A stretch of 64,000 nt of DNA from Kosakonia sp. BYX6 (GTDB lineage Bacteria; Pseudomonadota; Gammaproteobacteria; Enterobacterales; Enterobacteriaceae), in the NCBI RefSeq assembly GCF_038449125.1, contig NZ_CP151800.1, positions 1,770,406 through 1,834,405 of the forward strand. Reading direction: 5' to 3'. Position numbers and translations under genes: made by a program. Shown piece after piece: positions 41,664 through 53,674 of this stretch (the stretch's first letter is position 1; each line of letters begins with the position of its first letter). The notes beneath the pieces are model-generated. The model had not been told where the DNA came from. It was given only the letters and a program-made list of their open reading frames with translations, and did not search any database.

Positions 41664-41999
41664 ATGGAAACAACCAAGCCTTCATTCCAGGACGTTCTGG
41701 AATTTGTGCGTCTGTTTCGCCGTAAAAACAAATTGCAGCGCGAAATTCAGGACGTTGAGAAAAAGATCCGTGATAACCAGAAACGCGTTCTGTTGCTGGA
41801 CAACCTGAGCGACTACATCAAACCGGGCATGAGCGTTGAAGCTATTCAGGGCATCATCGCCAGCATGAAAACCGATTACGAAGACCGCGTGGATGATTAC
41901 ATCATCAAAAACGCTGAGATTTCAAAAGAGCGCCGTGAAATCTCCAAAAAACTCAAAGCAATGGGCGAACTGAAGTCTGTTGAGCCCAAAGCAGAATAA
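41664..41999 (+). CDS. tmaR: PTS regulator TmaR (YeeX)
   Basis: This protein of 111 residues is rich in Lys, Arg and Glu and predicted to be largely helical and coiled-coil, matching E. coli TmaR almost residue for residue. TmaR forms polar clusters and controls the localisation and activity of PTS enzyme I. ATG 41664 ([10 protein letters not shown]) is preferred over an in-frame GTG at 41658. It ends the + strand block and converges on the pdu operon. Confidence 0.95.
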   Translation: METTKPSFQDVLEFVRLFRRKNKLQREIQDVEKKIRDNQKRVLLLDNLSDYIKPGMSVEAIQGIIASMKTDYEDRVDDYIIKNAEISKERREISKKLKAMGELKSVEPKAE

Positions 42000-42008
42000 G
42001 TGCTTGTG

Positions 42009-42038
42009 CGGTGAGAGGTGCGCCTCTCACCGTTCTCT
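42009..42038. terminator. Shared terminator between tmaR and pduX
   Basis: CGGTGAGAGG (42009-42018) pairs with CCTCTCACCG (42023-42032) around TGCG, followed by TTCTCTTA. It overlaps the end of pduX and may serve both convergent genes, but the T-tract is broken. Confidence 0.65.
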
Positions 42039-42893
42039 TACGCCGCCCGCGACCATCTTCAGCAAGTAATCCTTAGGCCAGTGCGCCAGTAATCCCTTCT
42101 CTTTTAAGCACCAACGGATCTCCGCGACATCATGCCGGGAGGAGTCCAGCAACAATCCCACCACGCTACCGCTGTGCGCCACATTCAGGCCATACAAACC
42201 ACACCGTTCCACCAGCCCAAGCAGGGTATTGAATTCCGGTTTTGGCAACAGCGCCTGGCTGGCAATGGCGCTGATGGTTGCCGCTTCGCCGAGCAGCGCC
42301 GCATCGTTTTCCTGGCATGCCCGTTGCAATTTCTGCCAGGCCTTATCAAGCGCGTGAGCGTTTTCCAGCAAAGCCTGCTGGCGTGCCATGCGGTGATAAT
42401 CCGCCGTGGTCAGGGTTAGCGGGCTTTCAAGCAATAACACGTCAACATGCGGTAAACCGCCGCAGGGAATGTGCGTTTCACCCGTGTTGTGGTCAAAAAG
42501 CGTCAGTTGCGAAAAGAGCGTGCTGTCGGTCGGTTCCAGCGTCACGCAAAGCTGTGCCAGCGTCTTTTCATCCAAAGGAAGTTGCAGATGGTGCGCGGTA
42601 GCAACGGCGGTAGCGGCGATATCCGCCGTGCTGCTCGCCATCCCTTTGGCAACAGGAATGGTTGAGCGGCAATCAATACGGATGTTTTGCGAAAGCCGGG
42701 CGGGCAACTGCCAGTGTGCCAGCAGTTGACGGACTATCGCGCGTGTCTGAGGGCGTTCGTCAGCCCGTGGTGCGCCAAACGTGACTTCAACGCTGCTGTA
42801 CCAGTCCACCGGGCAGGAGACCAGTTTTTCACTGCCAAGGATCCAGCCCTGGATGATTTCGCCGCAGGATGCGGGACAAGCTGCCTGCGCCAC
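42027..42893 (-). CDS. pduX: L-threonine kinase PduX
   Basis: This GHMP-family kinase of 288 residues has the ATP-binding motif PVAKGMASSTADIAA (P-x3-G-x-S-S-T/A). It phosphorylates L-threonine for the aminopropanol linker of cobalamin. It is the last gene of the pdu operon; its coenzyme-synthesis role fits the cobA gene just upstream. A gap of 52 bases separates it from cobA. The N-terminus ACPASCGEIIQGW is typical of PduX. Confidence 0.9.
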   Translation of the reverse strand: MAQAACPASCGEIIQGWILGSEKLVSCPVDWYSSVEVTFGAPRADERPQTRAIVRQLLAHWQLPARLSQNIRIDCRSTIPVAKGMASSTADIAATAVATAHHLQLPLDEKTLAQLCVTLEPTDSTLFSQLTLFDHNTGETHIPCGGLPHVDVLLLESPLTLTTADYHRMARQQALLENAHALDKAWQKLQRACQENDAALLGEAATISAIASQALLPKPEFNTLLGLVERCGLYGLNVAHSGSVVGLLLDSSRHDVAEIRWCLKEKGLLAHWPKDYLLKMVAGGVRER

Positions 42894-42945
42894 AGCGCCA
42901 CTCCTTTAAAAACGAAACGTCTTAAATTCAACGCCCTGGATAGTG

Positions 42946-45331
<2,386 letters not shown>

Positions 45332-45335
45332 GGCG

Positions 45336-45680
45336 TCAGGTCCGCGTTACCGGGCAGGCGGTGAAATGCAGCATTTCACCGAGTGTGCGCGTTACCTGGC
45401 GCAGCGCGTATTCGACGGCAGACACATCGCCAATCAGCACCACTGCGCCGGTAAAGCGGTCGATAAAACCAATTTCCACCGCGCCGGATTTGGTGGCGAT
45501 ATCGCAAGCGATGATCGAGGCTTCGCTGGGCGTAATGGTCAAAATGCCTATTGCGGACGCGGCCTCGCTCAAGCCCAATTTCTGGTACAACCCTTTGCCT
45601 GGGTTGGCGATAAGGTGTGCCAGCGTCACTTGCTTACCGGGCACATACTCCTGAATCATGCGTTCGGTTGTCTGCTCCAT
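45336..45680 (-). CDS. pduU: BMC shell protein PduU
   Basis: This protein of 114 residues is a single-domain, circularly permuted BMC shell protein, with [18 protein letters not shown] at the N-terminus forming the short beta-barrel known in PduU and [18 protein letters not shown] in the core. ATG 45680 overlaps the pduT stop (TAATG). The frame extends eight codons upstream without conservation. Confidence 0.93.
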   Translation of the reverse strand: MEQTTERMIQEYVPGKQVTLAHLIANPGKGLYQKLGLSEAASAIGILTITPSEASIIACDIATKSGAVEIGFIDRFTGAVVLIGDVSAVEYALRQVTRTLGEMLHFTACPVTRT

Positions 45681-46234
45681 TACCCCTCCACAATCTGTCG
45701 CCACATCGCTTCATGTGGGCGCGGGATCACCGTGCGATAAACCAACAAGCCTTTTTCTCCGGCACTTTCACTGGCGACGGAAACGGCGTTTTCCACATCA
45801 GAGATATCGCCGCTCACCACCATGTAGCATTTCCCGCCGATGCCGAAGGCCATATGCACGCGCACCAAAGTGACATTCGACGCTTTCACCGCGCGATCGG
45901 CGGCGCTAATACAGGCCGCCACGCTCCAGGTTTCCACCACGCCGACGGCCTGGCGCTGTTCAACGGCATTCAGGCCGCTGATGGCGGGCAACACGCTGGC
46001 GTGGATATTCGGCAGCACCAGGCTGTCCACGAGCATCTCGCCCGCCAGGCTGTCGCCGGTGGCAATTGCCTGTTGCACCGCGCCGACATCGCCGCCAATC
46101 ATCAGCAAAAATTTGCCGGGGCAGAGCGTCTTGCTGACCAACAGCGTGACATTGGCGCTTTTGAGCATCACATCGCCCAGTTCCATGCCCTTCGCAATGC
46201 TGGTCAGTTCTAAAATTCCAATCGCCTGAGACAT
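45680..46234 (-). CDS. pduT: BMC shell protein PduT with Fe-S pore
   Basis: This protein of 184 residues is a tandem-BMC-domain shell protein that should form trimers. Cys38 in SKTLCPGK is the residue that coordinates the [4Fe-4S] cluster at the trimer pore in PduT. It probably carries electrons between PduS and the outside. [12 protein letters not shown] at 46234 is the conserved start; the upstream frame lies inside pduS. Confidence 0.94.
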   Translation of the reverse strand: MSQAIGILELTSIAKGMELGDVMLKSANVTLLVSKTLCPGKFLLMIGGDVGAVQQAIATGDSLAGEMLVDSLVLPNIHASVLPAISGLNAVEQRQAVGVVETWSVAACISAADRAVKASNVTLVRVHMAFGIGGKCYMVVSGDISDVENAVSVASESAGEKGLLVYRTVIPRPHEAMWRQIVEG

Positions 46235-46236
46235 GG

Positions 46237-47607
46237 TTATCCTCTTACGACCGTGATGGTCTGTTCTGTTACGGCGCTGACCGTGCCGTCGATACTGGCG
46301 TGAATCGGTGCGCCGAGCGCGCCATCCGGGATCGTGGCAATGCACTGGCCGCGCGTGACCACGTCGCCTTCATACACACAAGGGACTGCGGCCGCGCCGA
46401 TGTGCTGGCGCAGCGGCAGGCAAACCTGCGCAGGTTCAACGTTAAGTTCGGTTAATGGGGCGTCCTGATACCAGTCACTGAGCGCCAGCTTGCTGATCAG
46501 GCGCTTGACCGGGATTAGGCGGTAACGTGCCATTTCGTCGGCCTCGCGAAGCGGGCCTTCATAACGCGCGCCGTGCTGGCGCAGTTCGCTTTTCAACAAG
46601 CGGTTGACGCGCATCGGTGAGATCCCCACCGGGCAGGCGACGCTTTCGCAGACGTTGCACTCCGAGCAGGTGAGGGCGCTCAGGATAGTTTGCGGCGAGG
46701 CGACCTCTTTATAGTTCACCGCGCGCACCAGCAGATGTGGCGAAAGCTCATGGCCTATCAAATGGCGCGGGCACAAATCCGTACACAAGCGGCACTGCTC
46801 GCAGACGGTGCGGGCGATGGACAACACGGTGCGATCATCCTGCTGCCTTCGCTGAATTAACGGATGCGATTTCGGCAGCACCAGCAACCCGCCAGTGGTT
46901 TTGGTCACCGGCACATCGAGCGAGGGCAGCAGGGCGCCCATCATCGGCCCGCCGTTGATAAAACCCGGTTCGTCGACGGTCGCGCCGCCCGCCAGCGCCA
47001 GCACGTCGTGAAGCGCCATGCCCAGCGGCACCGTGACCGTCAGCGGCTGGCGCACCGCACCGTTCACCGTCAATGTCCGGCGGGTCACCGGATATTGCTG
47101 TTCAACGGCGCGGGCAATGTTCAGTACCGTCTGCACATTGTTGACCACCACGCCGACGCTGAGCGGCAGCGCAGCGGGCGGTACACGCCGCCCGGTCGCT
47201 AGCCAGATGGTGATCACCTCGTCTCCCGAGGGGTAAACATCCGGCAGAATATGCAGCCGGATGTTCGCGGGCAGCTGGGGCGTCAGGGCCGCGATGGCGG
47301 CGTGATATTTCTCTTTCAGGGCGATAATGCCTTCGCGCGCGCCGGTGGCCTGCATGCCATACAGCACGCCGCGTACCAGACGCGCCGGTTGTTGCGGCAT
47401 CAGTTGCTGGTCGACTTTTAACATCGGTTCGCATTCGGCGGCATTGACCAGGAAGATCTCCACTTGCGCCTGCAATTTCACATGGGTTGGGAAACCCGCG
47501 CCGCCCGCGCCAACGACGCCTGCGTCGCGCACGCGTTGGCGAATGATTTCCGGCGTGGCGGGCATAACTTCACCCCACGGGCTGGCAACAAGGGCGGTTT
47601 CGCTCAC
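46237..47607 (-). CDS. pduS: Cobalamin reductase PduS
   Basis: This protein of 456 residues is an RnfC-like flavoprotein. [15 protein letters not shown] near residues 31-45 is the FMN/NADH-binding region, and two 4Fe-4S sites follow: C269, C272, C275, C279 and C314, C317, C320, C325. A biotinyl-lipoyl-like C-terminal region ends the protein. It reduces cob(III)alamin so that PduO can make adenosylcobalamin in the compartment. It overlaps pduQ by 4 bases. Confidence 0.93.
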   Translation of the reverse strand: MSETALVASPWGEVMPATPEIIRQRVRDAGVVGAGGAGFPTHVKLQAQVEIFLVNAAECEPMLKVDQQLMPQQPARLVRGVLYGMQATGAREGIIALKEKYHAAIAALTPQLPANIRLHILPDVYPSGDEVITIWLATGRRVPPAALPLSVGVVVNNVQTVLNIARAVEQQYPVTRRTLTVNGAVRQPLTVTVPLGMALHDVLALAGGATVDEPGFINGGPMMGALLPSLDVPVTKTTGGLLVLPKSHPLIQRRQQDDRTVLSIARTVCEQCRLCTDLCPRHLIGHELSPHLLVRAVNYKEVASPQTILSALTCSECNVCESVACPVGISPMRVNRLLKSELRQHGARYEGPLREADEMARYRLIPVKRLISKLALSDWYQDAPLTELNVEPAQVCLPLRQHIGAAAVPCVYEGDVVTRGQCIATIPDGALGAPIHASIDGTVSAVTEQTITVVRG

Positions 47608-48716
47608 AGTAACGCCTCCAGCAGTTCGCGTACGTCATCTGCCGTTGCCGCACGCGGGTTGGTTTTGAGGGTGATGTCGGCAAGCGCTGCCTGCACCATC
47701 GACGGGATCCGTTCACGCCAGCGCGGCTTGGCCTCGTTCAGCGCTTGCGCAAGCCCCGGCAGCCCGCATTGTTGTTTGAGCAACTCAATCTGGCGGATCA
47801 GGGCATTCACCGCCACGACCTCGTTCGCGGCTGGCGGGCAGAAATGGCACGCCCTGGCCAACCGGGCATAGCGCTTCGCCGCTCGCGCATCGGCAGCGTT
47901 AAAGCGGATCACCGCCGTCATCAGCAGCGCATTCGCCAGCCCGTGCGGCAGGTGAAACTGGCCGCCAATCTGGTGGGCGATAGCATGGTTGATGCCTAAA
48001 CCCGCCTGGCTGAACGCCATTCCGGCGAGGGTCGCGGCGTTGTGCATTTTGCCTCGCGTGGCAAGGCAGTCGCCTTTGCGCACGGCAACGGGCAGGTACT
48101 GAAACACCAACTGCGCCGCTTTTTCCGCCAGCGCGTCGGTGAAGTCGCTGGCAAGGGGCGAAACATAAGCTTCCAGCGCATGGGTCAGCACATCCATTCC
48201 GGTGTTGGCGGTAATGGCGGGCGGCACGCTGACCACCAGCGCCGGGTCAAGAATCGCGATATCGGGATACATCGCATTATCAAACAGCGGGTACTTGATG
48301 CCTTTCTCCGGGTCGCTGATCACGCAGGCGCTGGTGACTTCGGAACCTGTGCCGCTGGTAGTCGGGATGGCGATACAGGTTTCGAGCGTGATATCGGACT
48401 TTTTGCTGAACCAGACAATCGCTTTGGCGGCATCCAGTGCGGAACCGCCGCCAAAACCAATCACCACCTGCGGTTTCAGGGCGTGCATCTGCGCGATCCC
48501 GGCGACGACCGTCGCAATGGTCGGATCCGGCGTGATCTCACTGAATACGCTGATGCGGTTATCCTGCGGGATCGCCTCGCGCAGCATGTCGATAAGCGGC
48601 GAGTGCGCCAGAAAACCGTCGCATACCACCCAGATATGCTTTTTGTGAAAACGCGCCAGTACTTGCAAGCTGCCCGCACCGCTGTAAAGCCGCGTCTGTA
48701 GCGAAAATGTGTTCAT
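47604..48716 (-). CDS. pduQ: 1-Propanol dehydrogenase PduQ
   Basis: This iron-dependent (group III) alcohol dehydrogenase of 370 residues has the NAD-binding GFGGGSALDAAKA segment and iron ligands in the HALEAYVSP and GINHAIAHQIGG regions. It reduces propionaldehyde to propanol and recycles NAD+ inside the compartment. The gap to pduP is 11 bases. Confidence 0.94.
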   Translation of the reverse strand: MNTFSLQTRLYSGAGSLQVLARFHKKHIWVVCDGFLAHSPLIDMLREAIPQDNRISVFSEITPDPTIATVVAGIAQMHALKPQVVIGFGGGSALDAAKAIVWFSKKSDITLETCIAIPTTSGTGSEVTSACVISDPEKGIKYPLFDNAMYPDIAILDPALVVSVPPAITANTGMDVLTHALEAYVSPLASDFTDALAEKAAQLVFQYLPVAVRKGDCLATRGKMHNAATLAGMAFSQAGLGINHAIAHQIGGQFHLPHGLANALLMTAVIRFNAADARAAKRYARLARACHFCPPAANEVVAVNALIRQIELLKQQCGLPGLAQALNEAKPRWRERIPSMVQAALADITLKTNPRAATADDVRELLEALL

Positions 48717-48727
48717 CGCGGCCTCGG

Positions 48728-50116
48728 TCAGCGAATCGAAAAACCGTTGGTCAGCACGCAGCGGCGCGAGCGCGCGAAACTTTTCGCTGACGTGGTGCCT
48801 TCCCCGGTGGGCGTGGCGATGGTGAAGGTGGTAAACCCTTCACCGCCAACGCCAATCCCGGCGTAAGACGGGCCGTTTTTCACAAAGATGGAGGTTTGCA
48901 GGCTGCGGGCGGCGAGATTGAGCCGCGAGACATTTTGCGAATGCATCACTGCGGTGTGGTGTAAACCTTCTTCCACCACCAGCGCCAACGCCAGCGCGGC
49001 CTCGAAATCGGCAACCCGCACCACCGGCAACACCGGCATTAACTGTTCGGCGGTGACCAGCGGATCGTTACCCGCCACGTCGGCAATCAGCAGGCGCGGT
49101 GCTTTCGGCGGCACGCTTAACCCGGCGGCTTGCAGGATGGCGGACGGGCTTTTTCCCACCAGCTTTTTATTCGCTACGCCGTCAATAATGCAGACCGCGC
49201 GCAGCTTATCGATATCGCCGCCGGTGATGCGCAACGCGCCAAATGCTTGCATCTGTTGCAGCAGCCGGTCGGCAACGCTTTCCACCACGATCAGGCTTTT
49301 TTCGGCAATGCACGGCAGGTTGTAGTCAAACGACGCGCCATTGATGATGTCTTCCGCGGCTTTCACCACATCGGCGGTTTCATCGACGATGCACGGCGGG
49401 TTCCCGGCGCCGGCGCCAATCACTTTTTTGCCGCTTTTTAAGCCCATCATCACAATGCCTGGCCCGCCGGTGATCGCCAGCAGGGCAATCTTCGGGTGCG
49501 CCATCATTTGCTGGGTGGCTTCGAAAGTCGGTTCCGCCACCGTCACCACAAGGTTGCGGATGCCGGTACTGCGAAACGCGATGTCTTCAATCATGCGGAT
49601 CAGCTTCAGGGAGACGTTTTTCGCCCCCGGATGCGGGCTAAAGTAGATGGTGTTGCCCGCCGCCAGCATGCTGATGCTGTTATTGATAATGGTTTCTGTC
49701 GGGTTGGTGCTTGGCGCCACGGAGCCGACAACGCCAAACGGCGAATACTCGAACAGCACCATGCCGCCATCGCCGGTTAAGGCGGTGGTGGTGAGATCCT
49801 CAATGCCCGGCGTGTTTTCCAGCGCCGCTTTGTTTTTCAGTAGCTTATCGTCTTTGTTGCCCATCCCGGTTTCACTGGCGCTCTCTTCGGAAAGCTGCGC
49901 CAGGTGCGGCGCCAGTTCATCACGCAGGCTGCTAATAATGGCGCTGCGAGTTTTCAACGGGCATTGCTGATAACGCAAAAAGGCCTGGTGCGCTGCTTCA
50001 ATTGCCTGGGCGGGCGTGGCGAAAACGCCTTTGTCAGCCGAGCTTTTCTCCTGCGCGGGGGTCAGCTGCTCGCTCAGAATGGTGCGAATAAGGGTTTCCA
50101 GTTCTGACGTATTCAT
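48728..50116 (-). CDS. pduP: CoA-acylating propionaldehyde dehydrogenase PduP
   Basis: This protein of 462 residues is an aldehyde dehydrogenase-family enzyme with the catalytic Cys at about residue 269 (YNLPCIAEKS). The first 18 residues (MNTSELETLIRTILSEQL) form the amphipathic targeting helix that directs cargo into the microcompartment. It turns propionaldehyde and CoA into propionyl-CoA. It overlaps pduO by 4 bases. Confidence 0.95.
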   Translation of the reverse strand: MNTSELETLIRTILSEQLTPAQEKSSADKGVFATPAQAIEAAHQAFLRYQQCPLKTRSAIISSLRDELAPHLAQLSEESASETGMGNKDDKLLKNKAALENTPGIEDLTTTALTGDGGMVLFEYSPFGVVGSVAPSTNPTETIINNSISMLAAGNTIYFSPHPGAKNVSLKLIRMIEDIAFRSTGIRNLVVTVAEPTFEATQQMMAHPKIALLAITGGPGIVMMGLKSGKKVIGAGAGNPPCIVDETADVVKAAEDIINGASFDYNLPCIAEKSLIVVESVADRLLQQMQAFGALRITGGDIDKLRAVCIIDGVANKKLVGKSPSAILQAAGLSVPPKAPRLLIADVAGNDPLVTAEQLMPVLPVVRVADFEAALALALVVEEGLHHTAVMHSQNVSRLNLAARSLQTSIFVKNGPSYAGIGVGGEGFTTFTIATPTGEGTTSAKSFARSRRCVLTNGFSIR

Positions 50117-51117
50117 TGATTGTTTCCCATTTTGACTGCCGCAATGGCGGCCTGAGCAATGTCCATGTCCTGTTCAACGGAGCCGCCGCTGATACCAAGA
50201 CCACCAATAATGTTGCCGTCGCGCCACAGCGGAAAACCGCCGCCAAAGGTCACGACTTTGCCCGCCATTTGCGCCTCCAGCCCATACAGCGGGCTGCCCG
50301 GCTGCACAGCAGTGGAGAGTTGATGCGTGGCGGATTTCATGGCTACCGCAGTCCAGGCTTTTTTCGGCGCCAGCTCGCTACTGACCAGCAACGCGTCCGG
50401 CATCCGCCAAGTCAGCATGCCGATGCCGCTGGCATCTACCACGCTTATCACCACGGGCACGCCAAGTGCTTCGGCGCGTTCACTTGCCGCTCTGACAAGC
50501 TGATGCAGTTCATGAAAGGAGAGTGACATGGGGCTGCGCTCCGAAGGGTGTCCGGCGGCGGCGCGGTAACGTGTCGCCACCTCATTAATAATGTGTTGCT
50601 GGTGGGTGAGGTGATCCTCAAGCCGCGCCAGCGCATATAAACAGTCGGAAAGGCGGTTGATATAGCGCAGCAGTACCTGGCGCACCTTGACCTGTTCACT
50701 CAACTCCACCAGCCGACGTTCGGCGCGGCGGGCGAGTGTGCGGGCAAAGTGCAACCGGCTGGCGGGTTCGCCGCGCCCGGGCAAAATAAAGCTGTGCACG
50801 TCATCTACCTGCGCCATCGCACGGTCGATAGCCTGCTCCAGCGCGTCAATCTCTTCGGTGCTGATGTAGCGCTGCCCGGCGGTCGGGGCGTCGTTTTCGC
50901 TGGCCAGTTCGGCGCTGAACCAAAAAATCTGTAGCTGCACGGCATCGAGAAACGCCTTTACCCCGTCAGCTTGCACCGCGCAGGCGCACAGACTGAGTGA
51001 CGCGTTCAGTTCATCCAGCGTGCCGTAGGTCTCCACGCGCGGGTGGGTTTTGCTGACCCGTTGGCCGCTAAACAGCGCGGTCGTTCCGGCGTCGCCTGTT
51101 CGGGTATAAATGGCCAT
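50113..51117 (-). CDS. pduO: ATP:cob(I)alamin adenosyltransferase PduO
   Basis: This protein of 334 residues has two domains: an N-terminal PduO-type adenosyltransferase (about 1-185, starting MAIYTRTGDAGTTALFSG, with RAERRLVEL) and a C-terminal HbpS/GlcG-like domain (about 195-334, VISVVDASGI) known to bind heme in some homologues. It makes adenosylcobalamin for diol dehydratase. pduN begins 9 bases before it. Confidence 0.94.
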   Translation of the reverse strand: MAIYTRTGDAGTTALFSGQRVSKTHPRVETYGTLDELNASLSLCACAVQADGVKAFLDAVQLQIFWFSAELASENDAPTAGQRYISTEEIDALEQAIDRAMAQVDDVHSFILPGRGEPASRLHFARTLARRAERRLVELSEQVKVRQVLLRYINRLSDCLYALARLEDHLTHQQHIINEVATRYRAAAGHPSERSPMSLSFHELHQLVRAASERAEALGVPVVISVVDASGIGMLTWRMPDALLVSSELAPKKAWTAVAMKSATHQLSTAVQPGSPLYGLEAQMAGKVVTFGGGFPLWRDGNIIGGLGISGGSVEQDMDIAQAAIAAVKMGNNQ

Positions 51118-51126
51118 GTGCGCTCC

Positions 51127-51402
51127 TTAACGCGCCAGCGTGTCGACAATGCCGACCACTGCTAAATCGATGGCTTCATTCGGCACGCTGAAAACATGCC
51201 GCGCACTGGAACCACTGCTCAGCAGCACCAGTTCACCGACGCCAGCGCCTACCGAATCCACCGCCACTTCATCACCCCGTAAAGGGTTGACCGGGAGTTC
51301 TCCTTCGAGCGTGACGCGGCGCACCAGCAGCAGCTTTTTCCCGACCAGCGACGGCGATTTTTGTGTCGATACCACTGAACCTGTTACGCGTGCGAGATGC
51401 AT
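51127..51402 (-). CDS. pduN: BMC pentameric vertex protein PduN
   Basis: This protein of 91 residues belongs to the EutN/CcmL family, opening [19 protein letters not shown] and containing [19 protein letters not shown]. Pentamers of PduN cap the vertices of the polyhedral shell. The gap to pduM is 3 bases. Confidence 0.94.
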   Translation of the reverse strand: MHLARVTGSVVSTQKSPSLVGKKLLLVRRVTLEGELPVNPLRGDEVAVDSVGAGVGELVLLSSGSSARHVFSVPNEAIDLAVVGIVDTLAR

Positions 51403-51405
51403 GAT

Positions 51406-51906
51406 TCACTCCTGCTTGACCAGTTGAATGTGTTGAGCTTGCGCCGCCTCGCGGGCCAGGGCGGTAATAACCGTCTTGCGGGAGGTGACCAGCCACCCGC
51501 CGCGCCGCCCGCTGATATCCCGGTAGCTAAGGACATTTTTCAGATGCAGCGCCACCGTTGCGCCCTCGGCATCGCGCCACTGGCACGGCACGCGGGCGAG
51601 ATCGCGAAGCGGCAGGTGGGCGAGGCTGCGCCCAGGCAACGTGACGCAGACCGGCATACCGAGCGACAACGCTTCAAACAGGTTCGCCACCGCCGTGTTA
51701 TCGCGATCGCCCTCCGCCAGTTGGCAGATAAACGGCAAATCCGTGCGTGTTATCGACAGGCTGTCATGCGTCAGAAACAGCTTCAGCACCGAGGCATGGC
51801 GTAGCTGCTCCTGGCTTAACGTCGCCGGGTTACCGCTGCGTGCCTGCAAGCGGGCGACAATCAGCTCTACGATGTGGCGAATCTGCTCATCGGTCATCAC
51901 GGTCAT
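51406..51906 (-). CDS. pduM: Microcompartment assembly protein PduM
   Basis: This protein of 166 residues is recognised by its position between pduL and pduN and by a PduM-like sequence (DEQIRHIVELIVARL at the N-terminus). PduM is needed for proper compartment formation in Salmonella, but its activity is unknown. An alternative Met lies four codons in. The start overlaps the pduL stop by 4 bases. Confidence 0.87.
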   Translation of the reverse strand: MTVMTDEQIRHIVELIVARLQARSGNPATLSQEQLRHASVLKLFLTHDSLSITRTDLPFICQLAEGDRDNTAVANLFEALSLGMPVCVTLPGRSLAHLPLRDLARVPCQWRDAEGATVALHLKNVLSYRDISGRRGGWLVTSRKTVITALAREAAQAQHIQLVKQE

Positions 51907-52535
51907 AAATGTTTCACCAGCCGCGCGAAGGCATTCGGATCGTCCGCTCCGGAGGCGTTGGCTTCATCGGTATCAATATGCATTTCAAGGCGCATATCGG
52001 GCGAAACCCGCACCGCCACATCGTCAAAAAGGGTGCGGCGACCGCTGCCTTCAATGGCGACACTTACCGCATCACCATGCGAAACGCGCAGCACCAGCGC
52101 ATCCAGCGGCGACATGTGAATATGGCGCTGGGCGACGATCACACCGCTTTCCAGTTCAATTTCTGCCCACGGGCTGATGAGCTTCACGCCGGGCGTACCG
52201 CTGAGATTGCCGGACATACGCAGCGGTGCCGGGATGCCGAGCGTTCGCGCGTCGGTTCGTGATATTTCCACCTGGCTTCTGCCACGCAGCGGGCCGAGTA
52301 AGCGGACGTTTTTTATCTGGCCTTTTGGCCCTGCCAGCGTCACGGTTTGCTCGGCGGCAAACTGCCCCGGCTGTAACAGCGCTTTCTTTTCTGTTACCGG
52401 CATCTCCGGGAACAACCGGTCATAATCCTGCTGCGAAAGATGGATATGTCGGTTCGAAATACCCAGCGGGATGGGGCGTAAGCGCATCTCATCCAGCACC
52501 TGAGTGACAACATGTTCGACTAACTGCTTATCCAT
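51903..52535 (-). CDS. pduL: Phosphotransacylase PduL
   Basis: This protein of 210 residues is a PTAC-family phosphotransacylase, unrelated to Pta. Zinc-binding His pairs are visible in SNRHIHLS and QRHIHMSP. The N-terminus (MDKQLVEHVVTQVLDEMR) is an encapsulation helix. It converts propionyl-CoA to propionyl phosphate and recycles CoA in the compartment. The gap to pduK is 19 bases. Confidence 0.94.
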   Translation of the reverse strand: MDKQLVEHVVTQVLDEMRLRPIPLGISNRHIHLSQQDYDRLFPEMPVTEKKALLQPGQFAAEQTVTLAGPKGQIKNVRLLGPLRGRSQVEISRTDARTLGIPAPLRMSGNLSGTPGVKLISPWAEIELESGVIVAQRHIHMSPLDALVLRVSHGDAVSVAIEGSGRRTLFDDVAVRVSPDMRLEMHIDTDEANASGADDPNAFARLVKHL

Positions 52536-52554
52536 AGTGATTTACCCTGGATTG

Positions 52555-53010
52555 TTATTCGCCTCGTTGGCCGTTATGCAGGCATAACGAGCGTGGTTCC
52601 CCTTTTTGACGCGGACACGCCGGGTCGAGACAGAGGTTGCAGGTGACTTGCCGCTGTTCAGACGTTGCTTCGTGCAACGTTTGCGTTACGGCATCGTTCG
52701 CCTGCACAACCTCTTGGGGTGCCTTATCCACCACCGCAGGCTGCGGGACGGCCGGGAAAATCCCGTCGCCGGGGCGCGCAATAACTTTTTGCGCCACCAG
52801 CCCGTCCTGCGCCTGGGCCACGCTTGCGCCGTTGATAATGGCCGACTGCACAGACGCCACATCCCCGGCGATTTTGATCACCGTCCAGCCTGAGCCATTG
52901 GTTTTTTCCAGACCCAGCAGCGTGATGGACGCGGCTTTCGCCATGGCATCCGCGCAATTGATGGCCAGCGCCAGACCGCTAACTTCCAGTAAACCCAGTG
53001 ATTGCTTCAC
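52555..53010 (-). CDS. pduK: BMC shell protein PduK with Cys-rich tail
   Basis: This protein of 151 residues has one BMC domain (about 1-90) and a linker, then a tail CNLCLDPACPRQKGEP with a further Cys in SLCLHN, giving four Cys in a pattern that suggests a metal or Fe-S site. PduK is a minor shell protein in Salmonella. The gap to pduJ is 18 bases. Confidence 0.92.
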   Translation of the reverse strand: MKQSLGLLEVSGLALAINCADAMAKAASITLLGLEKTNGSGWTVIKIAGDVASVQSAIINGASVAQAQDGLVAQKVIARPGDGIFPAVPQPAVVDKAPQEVVQANDAVTQTLHEATSEQRQVTCNLCLDPACPRQKGEPRSLCLHNGQRGE

Positions 53011-53028
53011 GCTGTACTCCTCCAGCCG

Positions 53029-53304
53029 TCAGGCGGATTTCGGTAAAATGGCTTCGACGTCGCTGTGCGGGCGCGGGATCACGTGGCAAGACTTCACTTC
53101 GCCGACCACGCTGGCGGCAGCGGCACCGGCATCAACCGCGGCTTTCACCGCGCCAACGTCGCCGCGCACCATTACGGTGACCAGCCCCGAGCCGATTTTT
53201 TCGTAGCCCACCAGTTGCACGTTGGCCGACTTCACCATGGCGTCGGCGGCTTCAATGGCACCCACCAACCCTTTTGTTTCAACCAGTCCCAATGCGTTGT
53301 TCAT
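53029..53304 (-). CDS. pduJ: BMC shell protein PduJ
   Basis: This protein of 91 residues is a hexameric shell protein closely similar to PduA at both protein and DNA level, with edge lysine K25 and pore residues around S39 (KIGSG). It is one of the most abundant shell proteins. The DNA matches pduA in long stretches, marking an old duplication. The gap to pduH is 31 bases. Confidence 0.95.
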   Translation of the reverse strand: MNNALGLVETKGLVGAIEAADAMVKSANVQLVGYEKIGSGLVTVMVRGDVGAVKAAVDAGAAAASVVGEVKSCHVIPRPHSDVEAILPKSA

Positions 53305-53335
53305 ACTGCGATTCTCCTGTGGATGGATAAGCGGG

Positions 53336-53674
53336 TTACCGGAACGGTATCCCTTTCACCAGACGGGCGGCATTGCTGCCAGCGATGCGCCGCGACTGAC
53401 TTTCGGCATGCTGCATCAGCGTAAAAAGCGGCGCGGATGCGGGTAAATTTCGATAGTGAATAACCAGTTGTTGGCTGTCGCAGGCGATGCCCACCAGCAA
53501 TGCAGACTGGTTTGCCGCCTGCCAGGCGCTGGAGACCACTTCCTGCCCGGCGATTTGCTGCCAGCGCCATGGAATACCTTCTTCTTCAATGCCCCACAGC
53601 ACCTCCTGCCACAGCGGCTGGCAGTCGCCATGCGCGTGAATCACAATCGCCGGACGTTCCTGATTAGTGCTCAT
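53336..53674 (-). CDS. pduH: Diol dehydratase reactivase small subunit PduH
   Basis: This protein of 112 residues matches the small subunit of diol/glycerol dehydratase reactivases, opening with a short tail and [26 protein letters not shown]. With PduG it exchanges damaged cobalamin for fresh coenzyme. It overlaps pduG by 11 bases. Confidence 0.92.
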   Translation of the reverse strand: MSTNQERPAIVIHAHGDCQPLWQEVLWGIEEEGIPWRWQQIAGQEVVSSAWQAANQSALLVGIACDSQQLVIHYRNLPASAPLFTLMQHAESQSRRIAGSNAARLVKGIPFR

